Positions 40,639 through 49,585 of a DNA stretch of 64,000 nt are shown piece by piece. Position 1 is the stretch's first letter; every line of letters begins with the position of its first letter. The notes under the pieces were generated by a model. That model was not told the origin of the DNA. It was given only the letters and a program-made list of their open reading frames with translations, and ran no database searches. The stretch is from Streptosporangiaceae bacterium (GTDB lineage: Bacteria; Actinomycetota; Actinomycetes; Streptosporangiales; Streptosporangiaceae): assembly GCA_025964695.1 (NCBI GenBank), contig JAOPYK010000040.1, positions 1 through 64,000 of the forward strand, written 5' to 3'. The position numbers were made by a program, and so were the translations under genes.

Positions 40639-42180
40639 TCAGCGGATGGCCACCACGGCGCTCCCGTCGGAACGGGGATCGCTGCCCGCCTCGAGTGCTC
40701 CGCCCTGGTGCACGGCGACCGACTGGGCGTGACCGGCCCACTCCGACAGGGCGGGCAGTTCGGTGCGGGGCGCGCCGGTCGCCGCGAGCGAGGCCCGTGC
40801 CGGGGCGGCCACGTCCGCCTCCATACTGATGGTGTCCTCTGGCTGTCCCAACTCCAGGCCGCCGACGATCCAGCGCGGCGCCGCGACGGCGTCCGCGGGG
40901 CCGTCCCCGCCGAGCAGGCGCAGGAGGAGCTGGGCGTGGATCTGCGGCTGGGCCTTGCCGCCCATGGTGCCGTTGACCCAGGCCAGCTGCTTTGCCCTGG
41001 TCGCCATGACGGGCATCAGGGTGTGGGCGGGGCGTTTGCCGGGGGCCAGGACGTTCGGTGAGCCGGGGGAGAGGGAGAAGAACGAGCCACGGTTGTGCAT
41101 GAGGATCCCGGTCCCGGATTCCAGGATCCCGGCGCCGAAGCCGTCGAAGAGGCTCTGGATCAGTGAGACGGCGAACCCGTCGGTGTCGGCGGCGACGACC
41201 GCCACCGTGTCGCCGCTCGCGCGCCCGGTGGCAGCCGGCGACGCGGCGGGGGCGAGGTGGCGCAGACGCGCCGGATCGAGCAGCGCGGCGACGTCGATGT
41301 CGGCGAAGCGGGGATCGCCCAGGTGCCGGGTGCGGTCGAGGATGCCGTGGTGGAAGATCGTGGCGAGCCGCCCCGCTCCAGTGCCGAGCGGGTCGTCGAC
41401 CTGCTGTTCGGCCAGCGCGCCCAGGGCCTGGAGCAGGAGCAGGCCCTGGGTGTTGGGCGGGCTGGTATGGATGCGGTGGCCGTCGAAGGTACGCGACAGT
41501 GGCGTGGTGAGTTCGGCCTGGTAAGCCCGTAGATCGCCGGTGTCGATGGGGGAGCCGAGCCGGCGGAGGCCCCCGGCCAGCCGCTCGCCGACGGACCCGG
41601 CGTACAGGGCCCGTACGCCCTGGTCGGCGAGGGTCGAGAGGGTCCCGGCCAGCGCCTCCTGCCGCAGCGTGCCGCCCTCGGCGAGCGGGGTCCCCCCGGG
41701 GCTGAACACGGCCCGCATTCCCGGATCGGCCGCGATCAGGTCGGCGGCCCCGGCGATCGCCTCGGCCAGCCCTCGCACGACCGGTGTCGCGGCGGCGTGC
41801 TCGATGGCCCGGGTGAAGTGCGCCGGCCACGCGAGCGCCGCCCCGGCCTCGTGCAGCGCCGCCCAGCCCGCCGCGACGCCGGGCACGGTGATGGTGTCGG
41901 GGCCGGTGACGGGCATGTCGCCGTACCGCGCGGCCAGATCCTGCCTCGAGACGCCGCGCGGGGCGGGACCGGTCGCGTTGACGCAGGCGATCCGCCCGTC
42001 CGGGGTACGGATCAACGCGACCAGGTCGCCGCCCAGCGCGGTGTTGTGCGGGTAGACCACCGCGAGCACGGCGGCGGCCGCGAGGGCGGCGTCGACCGAG
42101 TTGCCGCCCCGCTCCACCGCCTCCCGTGCGGCGGCGGTCGCGAGCACATGCGGTGTGGCGATGCCACAGCTGTAGGTCAT
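40639..42180 (-). CDS. Gamma-glutamyltransferase family Ntn-hydrolase
   Basis: A 513-residue member of the gamma-glutamyltransferase family. GAGGGAC precedes ATG 42180. The autoprocessing nucleophile is probably Thr325 in GDTVAVVAADTDGFAVSLIQS, which divides a long large subunit from a small subunit of about 190 residues. PHNTALGGD near residue 45 and LVALIRTPDGRI are N-terminal family motifs. There is no signal peptide, so it seems cytoplasmic, unlike classical glutathione-degrading enzymes. Substrate could be a gamma-glutamyl amide or an amide bond as in acylases of this fold. A link to the gamma-glutamyl operon at 54-60 kb is possible but speculative. Confidence 0.9.
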   Translation of the reverse strand: MTYSCGIATPHVLATAAAREAVERGGNSVDAALAAAAVLAVVYPHNTALGGDLVALIRTPDGRIACVNATGPAPRGVSRQDLAARYGDMPVTGPDTITVPGVAAGWAALHEAGAALAWPAHFTRAIEHAAATPVVRGLAEAIAGAADLIAADPGMRAVFSPGGTPLAEGGTLRQEALAGTLSTLADQGVRALYAGSVGERLAGGLRRLGSPIDTGDLRAYQAELTTPLSRTFDGHRIHTSPPNTQGLLLLQALGALAEQQVDDPLGTGAGRLATIFHHGILDRTRHLGDPRFADIDVAALLDPARLRHLAPAASPAATGRASGDTVAVVAADTDGFAVSLIQSLFDGFGAGILESGTGILMHNRGSFFSLSPGSPNVLAPGKRPAHTLMPVMATRAKQLAWVNGTMGGKAQPQIHAQLLLRLLGGDGPADAVAAPRWIVGGLELGQPEDTISMEADVAAPARASLAATGAPRTELPALSEWAGHAQSVAVHQGGALEAGSDPRSDGSAVVAIR

Positions 42181-42287
42181 GGTGTCCCTCAGGGGATGTA
42201 GTTCGCGTTCAGCTCACAACCATGAAATGTAATCGCGCAGCTCAACGGCCACGGCACCGGCCCCCGGGGCGGTGAGGAAGGCGGCGC

Positions 42288-43109
42288 CTAGGGCTTTCGG
42301 CCGACGGCGCCGTACTGGTAGACGTCGGGCGTGGTGCCGACGTCCTGGGGGTCGGGCCGCCATCGGGTGCAGGAGACGACCCCCGGCTCCAGGAGTTCCA
42401 GGCGGTCGAAGAACCGGGTGAGTTCCTCGGCGCTGCGGAGCGTGATCGGGGGTTTGGCGTTCTCGTTCCAGAAGCGGACGGCCTCTTCGGATTCCTCGGG
42501 GTTGATCTCCTTGGTGGGATGCGCGATGGCCAGGTAGCTGCCGGAGGGGACCGCGCCGATCAGGGTGTTGACGAGGCTGTGCGCCTCGTCGGAGTCACCG
42601 ATGAAGTTCAGAACGCCCAGCAGCATGATCGCGATCGGACGGCTGAAGTCCAGGGTCCGGGCCGCCGCGCGCAGGATCGCATCGGTGTCGCGCGCGTCGG
42701 CCTCGATGTAGTCGGTGACGCCGGGTGGGGAGCTGGTGAGCAGTGCATGAGCGTGGACCAGGACGAGGGGGTCGTTGTCGACGTAGACGATGCGGCACTC
42801 GGGTGCGATCGCCTGGGCGACTTCGTGGGTGTTGCCGGCGCTGGGCAGGCCGGTGCCGATGTCCAGGAACTGGCGGATGCCTGCTTCTGCGACCAGGTGA
42901 CGCACGGCACGGGTGAGGAACGCCCGGTCGGCGCGCGCGGAGGTGACGATGTTCGGGAGGAACGCGCGGATCTGGTCGCCCACCTCCTGGTCGGCGGGGT
43001 AGTTGTCCTTGCCGCCCAGCCAGTAGTTCCAGATCCGAGCCGTGTGCGCCACGCTGGTGTCGAGCGAGGCCCGCTGCCGGCCATCGGAGGCGGGCGAACT
43101 GTCGGTCAT
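42288..43109 (-). CDS. SAM-dependent methyltransferase (DUF574 family)
   Basis: A 273-residue protein typical of actinomycete DUF574 (methyltransferase 19). The family opening SVAHTARIWNYWLGGKDNYPADQ is present (split at about residue 27), and the SAM site is FLDIGTGLPSAGNTHE followed by VYVDNDPLVLVHA. GGAGAA precedes ATG 43109. Many paralogues occur in actinomycete genomes and no physiological substrate is known. It stands alone, divergent from the formaldehyde dehydrogenase. Confidence 0.9.
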   Translation of the reverse strand: MTDSSPASDGRQRASLDTSVAHTARIWNYWLGGKDNYPADQEVGDQIRAFLPNIVTSARADRAFLTRAVRHLVAEAGIRQFLDIGTGLPSAGNTHEVAQAIAPECRIVYVDNDPLVLVHAHALLTSSPPGVTDYIEADARDTDAILRAAARTLDFSRPIAIMLLGVLNFIGDSDEAHSLVNTLIGAVPSGSYLAIAHPTKEINPEESEEAVRFWNENAKPPITLRSAEELTRFFDRLELLEPGVVSCTRWRPDPQDVGTTPDVYQYGAVGRKP

Positions 43110-43460
43110 GAGTCGTTTCTCCGCTAAATGGATCGTGGTGAATATGCCGAGCGTAGCCGCTGAGCCAAGGGCGGGACTCGCCGATTCGGGATCTTGTGCG
43201 GCTCCGATTCGCACCGGGGAGAGGGGCGTCGGCCGCAGCCTCAACCCGCCGGCGTCCCGCCGGCTCTGACCCACGTCGGCGGGGGACGCGGGAGAGACCT
43301 TGCTGCTGGGGTCGCGACCTGCGGGTATATCGTCGTATTGGGGGAGACAGCCATCGTCTTCGGGGGTTGCGATGGCCCGTGACCCGTCGTGGCTGCTTCT
43401 TCCGTGACAGCAATTGAACGGCTGCTCATCCGCCACTCAGGCAACGAAAGAAGACACATC
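43110..43460. other. Non-coding gap between divergent methyltransferase and formaldehyde dehydrogenase genes
   Basis: 351 bases with no supported gene. It holds the promoters of both neighbours and a short GCCGGC hairpin at about 43248-43264. I see no clear operator. GAAAGAAG at 43446-43453 is the ribosome site of the dehydrogenase. Confidence 0.5.
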
Positions 43461-44684
43461 ATGTCCGGCAACAAAGGTGTCGCCTACATGGGTCCAGGCG
43501 AGGTCGAGGTCCACGCCACGGACTACCCGGAATTCGAGCTCAAGGACGGGCCCGGGGTCAACCCCGCCAACGTGGGCCGGAAGGTTCCGCACGGCGCGAT
43601 CCTGAAGGCCGTCGCGACGAACATCTGCGGCAGCGACCAGCACATGGTCCGCGGCCGCACCACCGCGCCGGTGGGCCTCGTCCTCGGTCATGAGATCACC
43701 GGTGAGGTCGTCGAGACCGGCCCGGACGTGGAGTTCATCAAGGTGGGCGACCTCGTCTCCGTGCCTTTCAACATCTCATGCGGCCGCTGCCGGAACTGCA
43801 AGGAGGGCAAGACCGGCGTCTGCGAGAACGTCAACCCCGATCGGCCCGGTTCCGCGTACGGGTACGTCGACATGGGCGGCTGGGTCGGCGGTCAGGCCGA
43901 GTACGTTCTGGTTCCCTACGCCGACTGGAACCTGCTCAAGTTCCCCGACAAGGAGCAGGCGATGGAGAAGATCCTCGACCTGGCCATGCTCGCGGACATC
44001 TTCCCGACGGGTTTTCACGGCTGCGTCACCGCCGGAGTGAAGCCGGGATCGACCGTCTACATCGCGGGCGCCGGTCCGGTCGGGCTCGCCGCCGCCGCCT
44101 CGGCGTTCCTGCTCGGGGCCGCCGTGGTCATCGTCGGTGACCTGAACAAGGAGCGCCTGGACCAGGCGCGCAGCTTCGGCTGCGAGACCATCAACGTGGC
44201 CGATGGCGAGCCCAAGGACCAGATCGAGCAGATCCTGGGCGAACCCGAGGTGGACTGCGGTGTCGACGCCGTCGGCTTCGAGGCGCACGGCCATGGGAGT
44301 GAGGCGGGCACCGAACGTCCCGCCACCGTGCTCAACACGCTCATGGAGATCACCCGGGCGGGCGGCGCGCTCGGCATCCCGGGCCTCTACGTGACCGGTG
44401 ACCCGGGCGCCAAGGACGAGGCCGCCAAGCAGGGATCGCTGTCGATCCGCTTCGGCCTGGGCTGGGCCAAGTCGCACGCCTTCTTCACCGGTCAGTGCCC
44501 CGTCATGCGCTACAACCGGCAGTTGATGATGGCGATCCTGCACGACCGGGTGCAGATCGCGAAGGCCGTCAACGCCACGTCGATCCCGCTTGACCAGGCA
44601 CCTCAGGGCTACGAGGACTTCGACAAGGGCGCCGCGCGCAAGTTCGTCCTGGACCCGCACGGCATGCTCGCCAAGAGCGGGTAG
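43461..44684 (+). CDS. fdhA: Glutathione-independent formaldehyde dehydrogenase
   Basis: A 407-residue zinc medium-chain dehydrogenase that oxidises formaldehyde with tightly bound NAD. The catalytic zinc ligands are Cys56 (NICGSDQHM) and His77/Glu78 (LGHEITG); structural zinc ligands are Cys107, Cys110, Cys113 and Cys121. GAGPVGLAAAASAFLLGAA binds NAD, with Asp at the end of the next strand. The insertion ALGIPGLYVTGDPGAKD and the SIRFGLGWAKSHAF segment are diagnostic of the Pseudomonas-type FDH rather than ordinary alcohol dehydrogenase. ATG 43461 follows GAAAGAAG. Formaldehyde could come from the flavin oxidase of the 54-60 kb operon. Confidence 0.93.
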   Translation: MSGNKGVAYMGPGEVEVHATDYPEFELKDGPGVNPANVGRKVPHGAILKAVATNICGSDQHMVRGRTTAPVGLVLGHEITGEVVETGPDVEFIKVGDLVSVPFNISCGRCRNCKEGKTGVCENVNPDRPGSAYGYVDMGGWVGGQAEYVLVPYADWNLLKFPDKEQAMEKILDLAMLADIFPTGFHGCVTAGVKPGSTVYIAGAGPVGLAAAASAFLLGAAVVIVGDLNKERLDQARSFGCETINVADGEPKDQIEQILGEPEVDCGVDAVGFEAHGHGSEAGTERPATVLNTLMEITRAGGALGIPGLYVTGDPGAKDEAAKQGSLSIRFGLGWAKSHAFFTGQCPVMRYNRQLMMAILHDRVQIAKAVNATSIPLDQAPQGYEDFDKGAARKFVLDPHGMLAKSG

Positions 44685-44700
44685 CCGACTTCCTACTTCC

Positions 44701-44719
44701 AGCCCGGTGATGCCGGGCT
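44701..44719. terminator. Hairpin after formaldehyde dehydrogenase
   Basis: AGCCCGG (44701-44707) and CCGGGCT (44713-44719) are perfect complements around TGATG, 17 bases after the stop. No T-tract. Confidence 0.6.
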
Positions 44720-45617
44720 CGAAGAATGTGGGGACGCCGCCGGGCGAGGTTCGGTGCACCGGCACTACCCTGCGCGGCCTTGATCTCAGTCGATCCCTGG
44801 TGTGGTCGGTTCGGGTGTGGTGGATCCGGGTCTGGTCGACCCTGGTGTGCAGGCCAGGGCCATTGCCTCCAGCAGAGCGAGAAACCCCTCGGGAACAGTG
44901 GCTGCCCGCGCCGGGCCGGTTCCGTCGTCGAAGCCCCAAGGGCTGGTCGCGAAGGTTTCGTCGCGGCCGATGGCGCATGTCGCGGGCGAGCGGGCCGCAG
45001 GCCCAGAATGTGGTGAGGCTGGAGAATCGTTGCGTGGCTGGTCCATTGCCGTTGCTCCTTAAGGACTACCTGGTGAACTGACTGTCCTCGATAGTGTGGA
45101 ATGCGGAAACAAGCAAAGGCCGGTCTGCTCATCACTGAATTCGATGACCCTGCGCCACTCTCGTGCAGAGTCAGGCCGAGTCACCTGGTCCGCCGGGTAC
45201 GGCTCACGGAAGACACGGCAGCCGGGCACCAGGGGCGTCAGCGACCAGCCTGCGGACCCGTCGTCAGCGGTTCATGTTCGAGCATCTGGTCACTCTGTGT
45301 GGAGCAGGAAGAAGGGCCGCCGCGTTTTCACAGTTCCACACCCGTGGGATGGTCGAAGACGATCGAGACCTTTATCGCTGTGAGGTTGTCTGCTCGCACA
45401 GTGACGAGGATATGCTACAGAGAGATCATGTACGATCACGCACTGCGATAGATACGTACATTTGGTGCATCGCTGCACATCGGTATCTCCCAGTGCCGCA
45501 GGGCTCTGCGACACGTCAGATTCGGTCCGGCCTGTGGGTGCCCTCTCCCAGAGGGCGGGGACGCCCGCGATCGGCAGGTGTCCCCATTGGAGACGCGGAC
45601 CGGGAGATGTGTGGCCC
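44720..45617. other. Long gap with no confident gene
   Basis: About 900 bases with mixed, lower GC than the genes. Open frames here have poor codon bias. The one candidate gene is listed separately (44786-45046). TGTACG at about 45430 and CGTACA at about 45455 form an inverted pair that might be a regulatory site upstream of the STAS gene. The stretch may be an eroded former gene region. Confidence 0.4.
44786..45046 (-). CDS. Possible small protein of unknown function
   Basis: An 86-codon frame on the minus strand with an excellent ribosome site (TTAAGGAGC, nine bases before ATG 45046). The product starts MDQPRNDSPASPHSG, has an acidic aromatic centre (DETFATSPWGFDDGTG) and a helical PEGFLALLEAMALA stretch, then a Thr/Pro-rich end. 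Third-position GC is only moderate, unlike its neighbours. I recognise no family. The ribosome site is the main argument for it. Confidence 0.35.
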   Translation of the reverse strand: MDQPRNDSPASPHSGPAARSPATCAIGRDETFATSPWGFDDGTGPARAATVPEGFLALLEAMALACTPGSTRPGSTTPEPTTPGID

Positions 45618-45929
45618 ATGGACGAGTTACACCTGCTGGCGTACAGAACCGATGACACGGTGACCATCGCGGTCACCGGCGACCTCGACATCGCCACCGC
45701 CCCTGGGCTGGTGGCCTTCGTACGGGACAACCTCCGCGACGGCGACGACCGCCTCACGCTGGATCTGAGCCGGCTGAGTTTCGTCGACGCGGGAGGTCTG
45801 GGCCTGCTGGTCGGCGTCCGGGTCCGTATGCAGCGGCAAGACGCGCTGCTGTCCCTGATCGGCACCACCGATGAGCTCAGGCGGCTGCTGCGGATCACCG
45901 GCCTGGACACCCAGTTCTCCATTGCCTGA
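45618..45929 (+). CDS. STAS-domain anti-sigma factor antagonist-like protein
   Basis: A 103-residue STAS domain like SpoIIAA/RsbV. TIAVTGDLDIATAPGLVAFV and LTLDLSRLSFVDAGGLGLLVGV are diagnostic. The position after the conserved Asp57, where family members carry the serine phosphorylated by the partner anti-sigma kinase, is Ala58 (DAGG instead of DSSG). It would therefore not be switched off by the usual phosphorylation. No anti-sigma kinase or sigma gene is next to it. The ATG at 45618 is 11 bases from GGGAG; GTG 45609 is an alternative. Confidence 0.88.
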   Translation: MDELHLLAYRTDDTVTIAVTGDLDIATAPGLVAFVRDNLRDGDDRLTLDLSRLSFVDAGGLGLLVGVRVRMQRQDALLSLIGTTDELRRLLRITGLDTQFSIA

Positions 45930-46282
45930 CCCACGATGGTGCGCCGCGACGACGCACTGACCGGAGGAATGCGACAGCTCCTACCGGATGGCGGTAGCTA
46001 CGCCGGGGGCTCGATGGTATCGGCCGGTTCGCCGCCGACCCGCCGGGCGGCCGGCCTGATCCCTTCCTCAACCCGATCGGTCGGGTCTGACGCCCCAGAC
46101 GGATTCGGGACACGTTCTGGCCCGCTCTGGCGTGCGTGACGGGTACGGCGTGGACGCGCAGCTCCGGGATGCGGACGTGGACCTGCGGTTCTTGGGTAAT
46201 GAGTACTGACATGAGTACGTGCCCCGGGCCTGGTCCCGGGTTCCCGGACTGGACACCGATCAGTTGATGCACTGGAGTGGCC
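45930..46282. other. Gap between STAS and zinc dehydrogenase genes
   Basis: 353 bases without a convincing gene. A short frame ending at about 46209 (VRDGYGVDAQLRDADVDLRF then LGNEY) has good codon bias and may be the tail of a lost gene. The dehydrogenase ribosome site (GGAG) lies at the end. Confidence 0.35.
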
Positions 46283-47461
46283 ATGCGCGCTGTCGTCTAT
46301 CAAGGCATCCATGACGTCGCGGTTCGAGAGGTTCCCGACGCGACGATCAAGGAACCGACCGACGTGGTCATCCGGGTTACCTCGAGTGCGATTTGCGGCA
46401 GCGACCTGCACATGTACGACGGCCGACCCGAGCCGCCGCCGGGGATGATCATGGGTCATGAGCCGCTGGGCGTGATCGAGCAGGTGGGAAGCGCCGTATG
46501 GAGGGTCACGGCCGGAATGCGGGTCGTGGTACCGACGCATCTGTTCTGCGGCGTCTGTTACAACTGCGCGCGCGGCTTCACCGCGTCCTGTATGCGGGTC
46601 CGCGAGGACGGGCTGGGCGCGGCCTACGGATACGCCGGTATGGGCGACTACCCCGGCGCCTGGGCCGAACTGCTCCGGGTGCCCTTCGCCGACGCCAACT
46701 GCGTGCCCGTCCACGGCACGCCCGGCGACGACAGGGAGGACGACTTCGTACTGCTGGCCGACGCGTTCGTCACCGGATGGCATGCCACTCAGCTGGCCCG
46801 GGTGTCCGCCGGCGACACCGTGGCCGTTTTCGGCGCGGGAGCCGTCGGCCTGCTCGCGGCCTACTCCAGCGTGCTGCGCGGTGCGGCGGTGGTCTTCTCG
46901 GTGGACCGGGTTCCCGAGCGACTGGCCATGGCCAAGGCCCTGGGCGCGATGCCGATCGATTTCACGCAAGGTGATCCGGTCGAGCTGATCATTGAACATC
47001 GGCGTTCGATGGGGCTGCCGCTGGCCGAGAAGCCTCTGATCGGAACCGACGTGGTCATCGACGCCGTCGGCTTTCAGGCGCTCGACCGCGCTGATGTCTC
47101 GAGGGAGTCGGCCGACCAGGTCATCTCCGACGCTGCGCGGCTGGTCAACCCCAACGGGCGACTCGGCATCGTCGGCGTGTATCCGGTCAGTGACCCCCGT
47201 GCTCCTGAGGACGCCGGGATTGACGGTGCCCTCGGCGTACCGTGGGGCCGCTTCTTCGGCAAGGGCGTGAGCATCGGCTTCGGCCGCACCAACGACCGCC
47301 AGTACACCGCACTGCTTCGAGATCTGGTGACCGCCGGGCGCGCCCACCCGGGAGCCATCGTCTCGCACCACGGGACGCTGGAGGACGCGCCCGCTCTGCT
47401 GGCGGAGTTCCGCCGACGCGAACACGGCGTGGTCAAGGCGGTGCTCCGACCACAGGCTTGA
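46283..47461 (+). CDS. Zinc-dependent alcohol dehydrogenase
   Basis: A 392-residue medium-chain dehydrogenase, related to but distinct from the gene at 43461. Catalytic zinc: Cys38 (ICGSDLHMY), His59/Glu60 (MGHEPLG); structural zinc: Cys89, Cys92, Cys95, Cys103. GAGAVGLLAAYSSVLRGAA binds NAD. The region VDRVPERLAMAKALGA and the long insertion with YPVSDPRAPEDAGIDG are like formaldehyde-dehydrogenase-type sequences of actinobacteria that act on sugar or glycol alcohols. ATG 46283 is preferred with GGAG upstream; GTG 46277 is possible. Substrate unknown. Confidence 0.9.
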   Translation: MRAVVYQGIHDVAVREVPDATIKEPTDVVIRVTSSAICGSDLHMYDGRPEPPPGMIMGHEPLGVIEQVGSAVWRVTAGMRVVVPTHLFCGVCYNCARGFTASCMRVREDGLGAAYGYAGMGDYPGAWAELLRVPFADANCVPVHGTPGDDREDDFVLLADAFVTGWHATQLARVSAGDTVAVFGAGAVGLLAAYSSVLRGAAVVFSVDRVPERLAMAKALGAMPIDFTQGDPVELIIEHRRSMGLPLAEKPLIGTDVVIDAVGFQALDRADVSRESADQVISDAARLVNPNGRLGIVGVYPVSDPRAPEDAGIDGALGVPWGRFFGKGVSIGFGRTNDRQYTALLRDLVTAGRAHPGAIVSHHGTLEDAPALLAEFRRREHGVVKAVLRPQA

Positions 47462-47587
47462 CGGGGAGAGGTTGCGAAACCGTACAGTCCCCTCGGCCGT
47501 GGTGCCCCGGTGCCCGCGACTCACGCGCCGCCGCCATGCAAGTGTGCTCACATGGCCTTCGAGTTCGCGTGCACCCTGATCTACGTC

Positions 47588-48202
47588 TCAGGAGTCGGAC
47601 GGCCGCAGGCCGAGGTTACGTTCGGCCAGGCGGGTGAGGCGCCGTACGGTGGTGCCGGTGTCCTCGAGGGGCAGCATGAGGTGGCTGACGGTGAGGCGGA
47701 CCAGGGCGTCGGCGGTGGCGGCGATGTCTTCTGGGTCCAGTCCGGGGGCGCGGGTGGTGATGTGCTGGCGGAGCACTTGGCCGGCCAGTCCGATCAAGGG
47801 CTGGGAGTCGGTCGTGATGAGGGGCAGGAGGGTGTCGGGGCTGCCTTCGCGAGTGGTGGTGAGGATGGCGCGCAGCAGCGGGTTGGTCGCTGCTTCGTCG
47901 AGGGCGAAGCCGATCGCGGCCTGGATGGCTGGGATCACCTGGTGGTGGGGCTGGACGTGGTGGGCGACCCCGTCGATGAACCGCTCGGCCTCGCGCAGCA
48001 GTAGCGCTTCGCCGATCTGTTCCTTTGAAGAGAACTCTTTGTAGAGGGTCTGGCGGCTGATGCCGACGGCGGCGGCGATCGCCGTCATCCGTACCGCCGC
48101 CCATCCGTGTTCGATCATCAGGTGGAACGCGGCGTCCATGGTGTCTTGGCGAAGCTGACGGCGGACCCGGGTCTGGAAGTCCGCCGGCACCGGAGTGTTC
48201 AC
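47588..48202 (-). CDS. TetR family regulator
   Basis: A 204-residue repressor. The helix-turn-helix is MTAIAAAVGISRQTLYKEFSSKEQIGEALLLREAERF. The start is GTG 48202 (weak ribosome site). It is divergent from the DUF6230/DUF6114 pair. Two perfect inverted repeats with the same half-site and the same 11-base spacer lie in the 256-base gap, one nearer each gene, so it very likely represses both itself and that pair. Confidence 0.92.
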   Translation of the reverse strand: MNTPVPADFQTRVRRQLRQDTMDAAFHLMIEHGWAAVRMTAIAAAVGISRQTLYKEFSSKEQIGEALLLREAERFIDGVAHHVQPHHQVIPAIQAAIGFALDEAATNPLLRAILTTTREGSPDTLLPLITTDSQPLIGLAGQVLRQHITTRAPGLDPEDIAATADALVRLTVSHLMLPLEDTGTTVRRLTRLAERNLGLRPSDS

Positions 48203-48276
48203 ACCCCAGACAGTAACAATCTTCTTGTCCGCTCAGCGAACAGCATCCCGACAGGCATATCACTTCCGTTCTCATC

Positions 48277-48303
48277 ATTGACAGTTGATGAGTTGCTGTC
48301 AAT
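48277..48303. promoter_or_regulatory. TetR operator 1
   Basis: ATTGACAG (48277-48284), 11 bases, CTGTCAAT (48296-48303): perfect 8-bp arms. TTGACA read on the minus strand may be the -35 box of the TetR gene, so binding would block it. Confidence 0.75.
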
Positions 48304-48421
48304 CTGAGCGTATGAGCAGACAACGGACCCTTGTCCGGCCCGGCCTGCGCGGCTTCGCCCGTCTCCTGGTCACCCTCCACCCCTGATCCAGCACTGACAG
48401 CAGTGCCTAATTTGTTCTTTC

Positions 48422-48450
48422 CATTGACAATATGTGATCAGTTGTCAATG
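48422..48450. promoter_or_regulatory. TetR operator 2
   Basis: CATTGACAA (48422-48430), 11 bases, TTGTCAATG (48442-48450): perfect 9-bp arms with the same ATTGACA half and spacer as operator 1. It ends eight bases before the GTG of the DUF6230 gene, overlapping its promoter or leader. Confidence 0.78.
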
Positions 48451-48458
48451 GTGGTGAC

Positions 48459-49151
48459 GTGAAACGCATGAGGCGACCAGCGACCACCCCAGCCGAGCCC
48501 ACCGCGCTCACTCAACCCGCGCTCACCCAACTCGAGCCCGACCCGGCCGCGCTGGGCGGGCCGGGCCACACCCGGTGGCGGCGGTTCTTCGGCCTGCTGG
48601 CCTCCGCGCTGACGGTCTGCGCGGTCATGATCGCCGGGGTGCTGGAGGGGGTACTGCCGGTGTCGGCGGCGCTACGCGGCAACCAGAGCATCAAACTGTC
48701 CATCCAGCACGTCTCGGTCTACGCCGACGGATCCTTTCCCCGCTTCTTCCAGACCCGCGACGGCCACAACCACACCGTGGTCGTCGTCGGCCTGCACCAG
48801 GTCCGGGTCGAGGGCCTGTGCGCCTCCGGCAAGGCCTCCACCCCCCTGGGCTCCTACGTGCTACGCATCACCACGCCACCCGGCGGCCAGCATCTGCAGG
48901 TCGATGACCTGCAGATGGCGTTGGAAGGCATCGACGGTGTCCAGATCACCGGCGGCAGCGTCTCCCTCAACCGCGGCGCGACCAGCGCCAAAGGCGTCCC
49001 CGCCGAATCCGGGCCACCCGGCACGCTGCCCATCACCGCCACCGACCTGACCCTGCGCATCCACGGCAGCGTTCGATGGCTCACCGCCAGCGGCCTGAAA
49101 CTCTCCGGCGTCGGCCTGACCACCGGACGAGACGTCAAGGAATGCTTCTGA
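48459..49151 (+). CDS. DUF6230 family membrane-anchored protein
   Basis: A 230-residue protein starting at GTG 48459. A Pro-rich cytoplasmic N-terminus of about 40 residues leads to one membrane helix (FFGLLASALTVCAVMIAGVL, about 43-65). The exterior part is beta-rich (IKLSIQHVSVYADGSFPRF, VVVVGLHQVRVEGLCASGK, and ITATDLTLRIHGSVRWLTAS) with two Cys. This family sits next to DUF6114 in streptomycetes, as here. Function is unknown; a cell-envelope or lipid-related role is a guess. It is controlled by the divergent TetR. Confidence 0.85.
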   Translation: MKRMRRPATTPAEPTALTQPALTQLEPDPAALGGPGHTRWRRFFGLLASALTVCAVMIAGVLEGVLPVSAALRGNQSIKLSIQHVSVYADGSFPRFFQTRDGHNHTVVVVGLHQVRVEGLCASGKASTPLGSYVLRITTPPGGQHLQVDDLQMALEGIDGVQITGGSVSLNRGATSAKGVPAESGPPGTLPITATDLTLRIHGSVRWLTASGLKLSGVGLTTGRDVKECF

Positions 49152-49585
49152 TGCCCACCCGCCGACAAGCCCCCTCGCCCCGCAGCCGGCAGGACCAGCG
49201 GCGAGCCCGTCTGGGTGCCGCCCGCACCCGGTGGCGGCAGTGGCGGCGCAGCCGACCCCTATGGGCCGGGCTGTTCTCCCTCGCCGGTGGCCTGACCATC
49301 CTGCTGCTACCCGCCGACCAGTACACCGTGCTCACCCTGCCCGGCACCGCCGGCTTCGCCGGATTCCTCCTCGGCGGCCTCATCGCCGCCCTCGGCGTCC
49401 TGCTGTGCTTCCAACCCGATCACCACAACATGATCAGCATTGCCATCGTGCTCGCCGCCCTGGCCTCCTTCATCTACACCAACCTCGGCGGCTTCCTTGT
49501 CGGCATGCTCCTGGCCCTCACCGGCGGCAGCCTCGCCTTCGCCTGGGCACCCCACCCACGACGATCCCAGCAGACCCCGCACTGA
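49151..49585 (+). CDS. DUF6114 family integral membrane protein
   Basis: A 144-residue protein whose ATG overlaps the upstream stop as TGATG with AAGGAA at good distance. After a very basic N-terminus of about 40 residues come three to four membrane helices (LWAGLFSLAGGLTILLLP, GFAGFLLGGLIAALGVLLCF, ISIAIVLAALASFIYTNLGG, FLVGMLLALTGGSLAFAW). It almost certainly works with the DUF6230 protein. Function unknown. Confidence 0.87.
   Translation: MPTRRQAPSPRSRQDQRRARLGAARTRWRQWRRSRPLWAGLFSLAGGLTILLLPADQYTVLTLPGTAGFAGFLLGGLIAALGVLLCFQPDHHNMISIAIVLAALASFIYTNLGGFLVGMLLALTGGSLAFAWAPHPRRSQQTPH

Noticed and set aside
48312-48386. 24-codon frame between the two TetR operators (MSRQRTLVRPGLRGF...)
   Set aside because: No ribosome binding site, and it lies between the divergent promoters. 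Probably chance.
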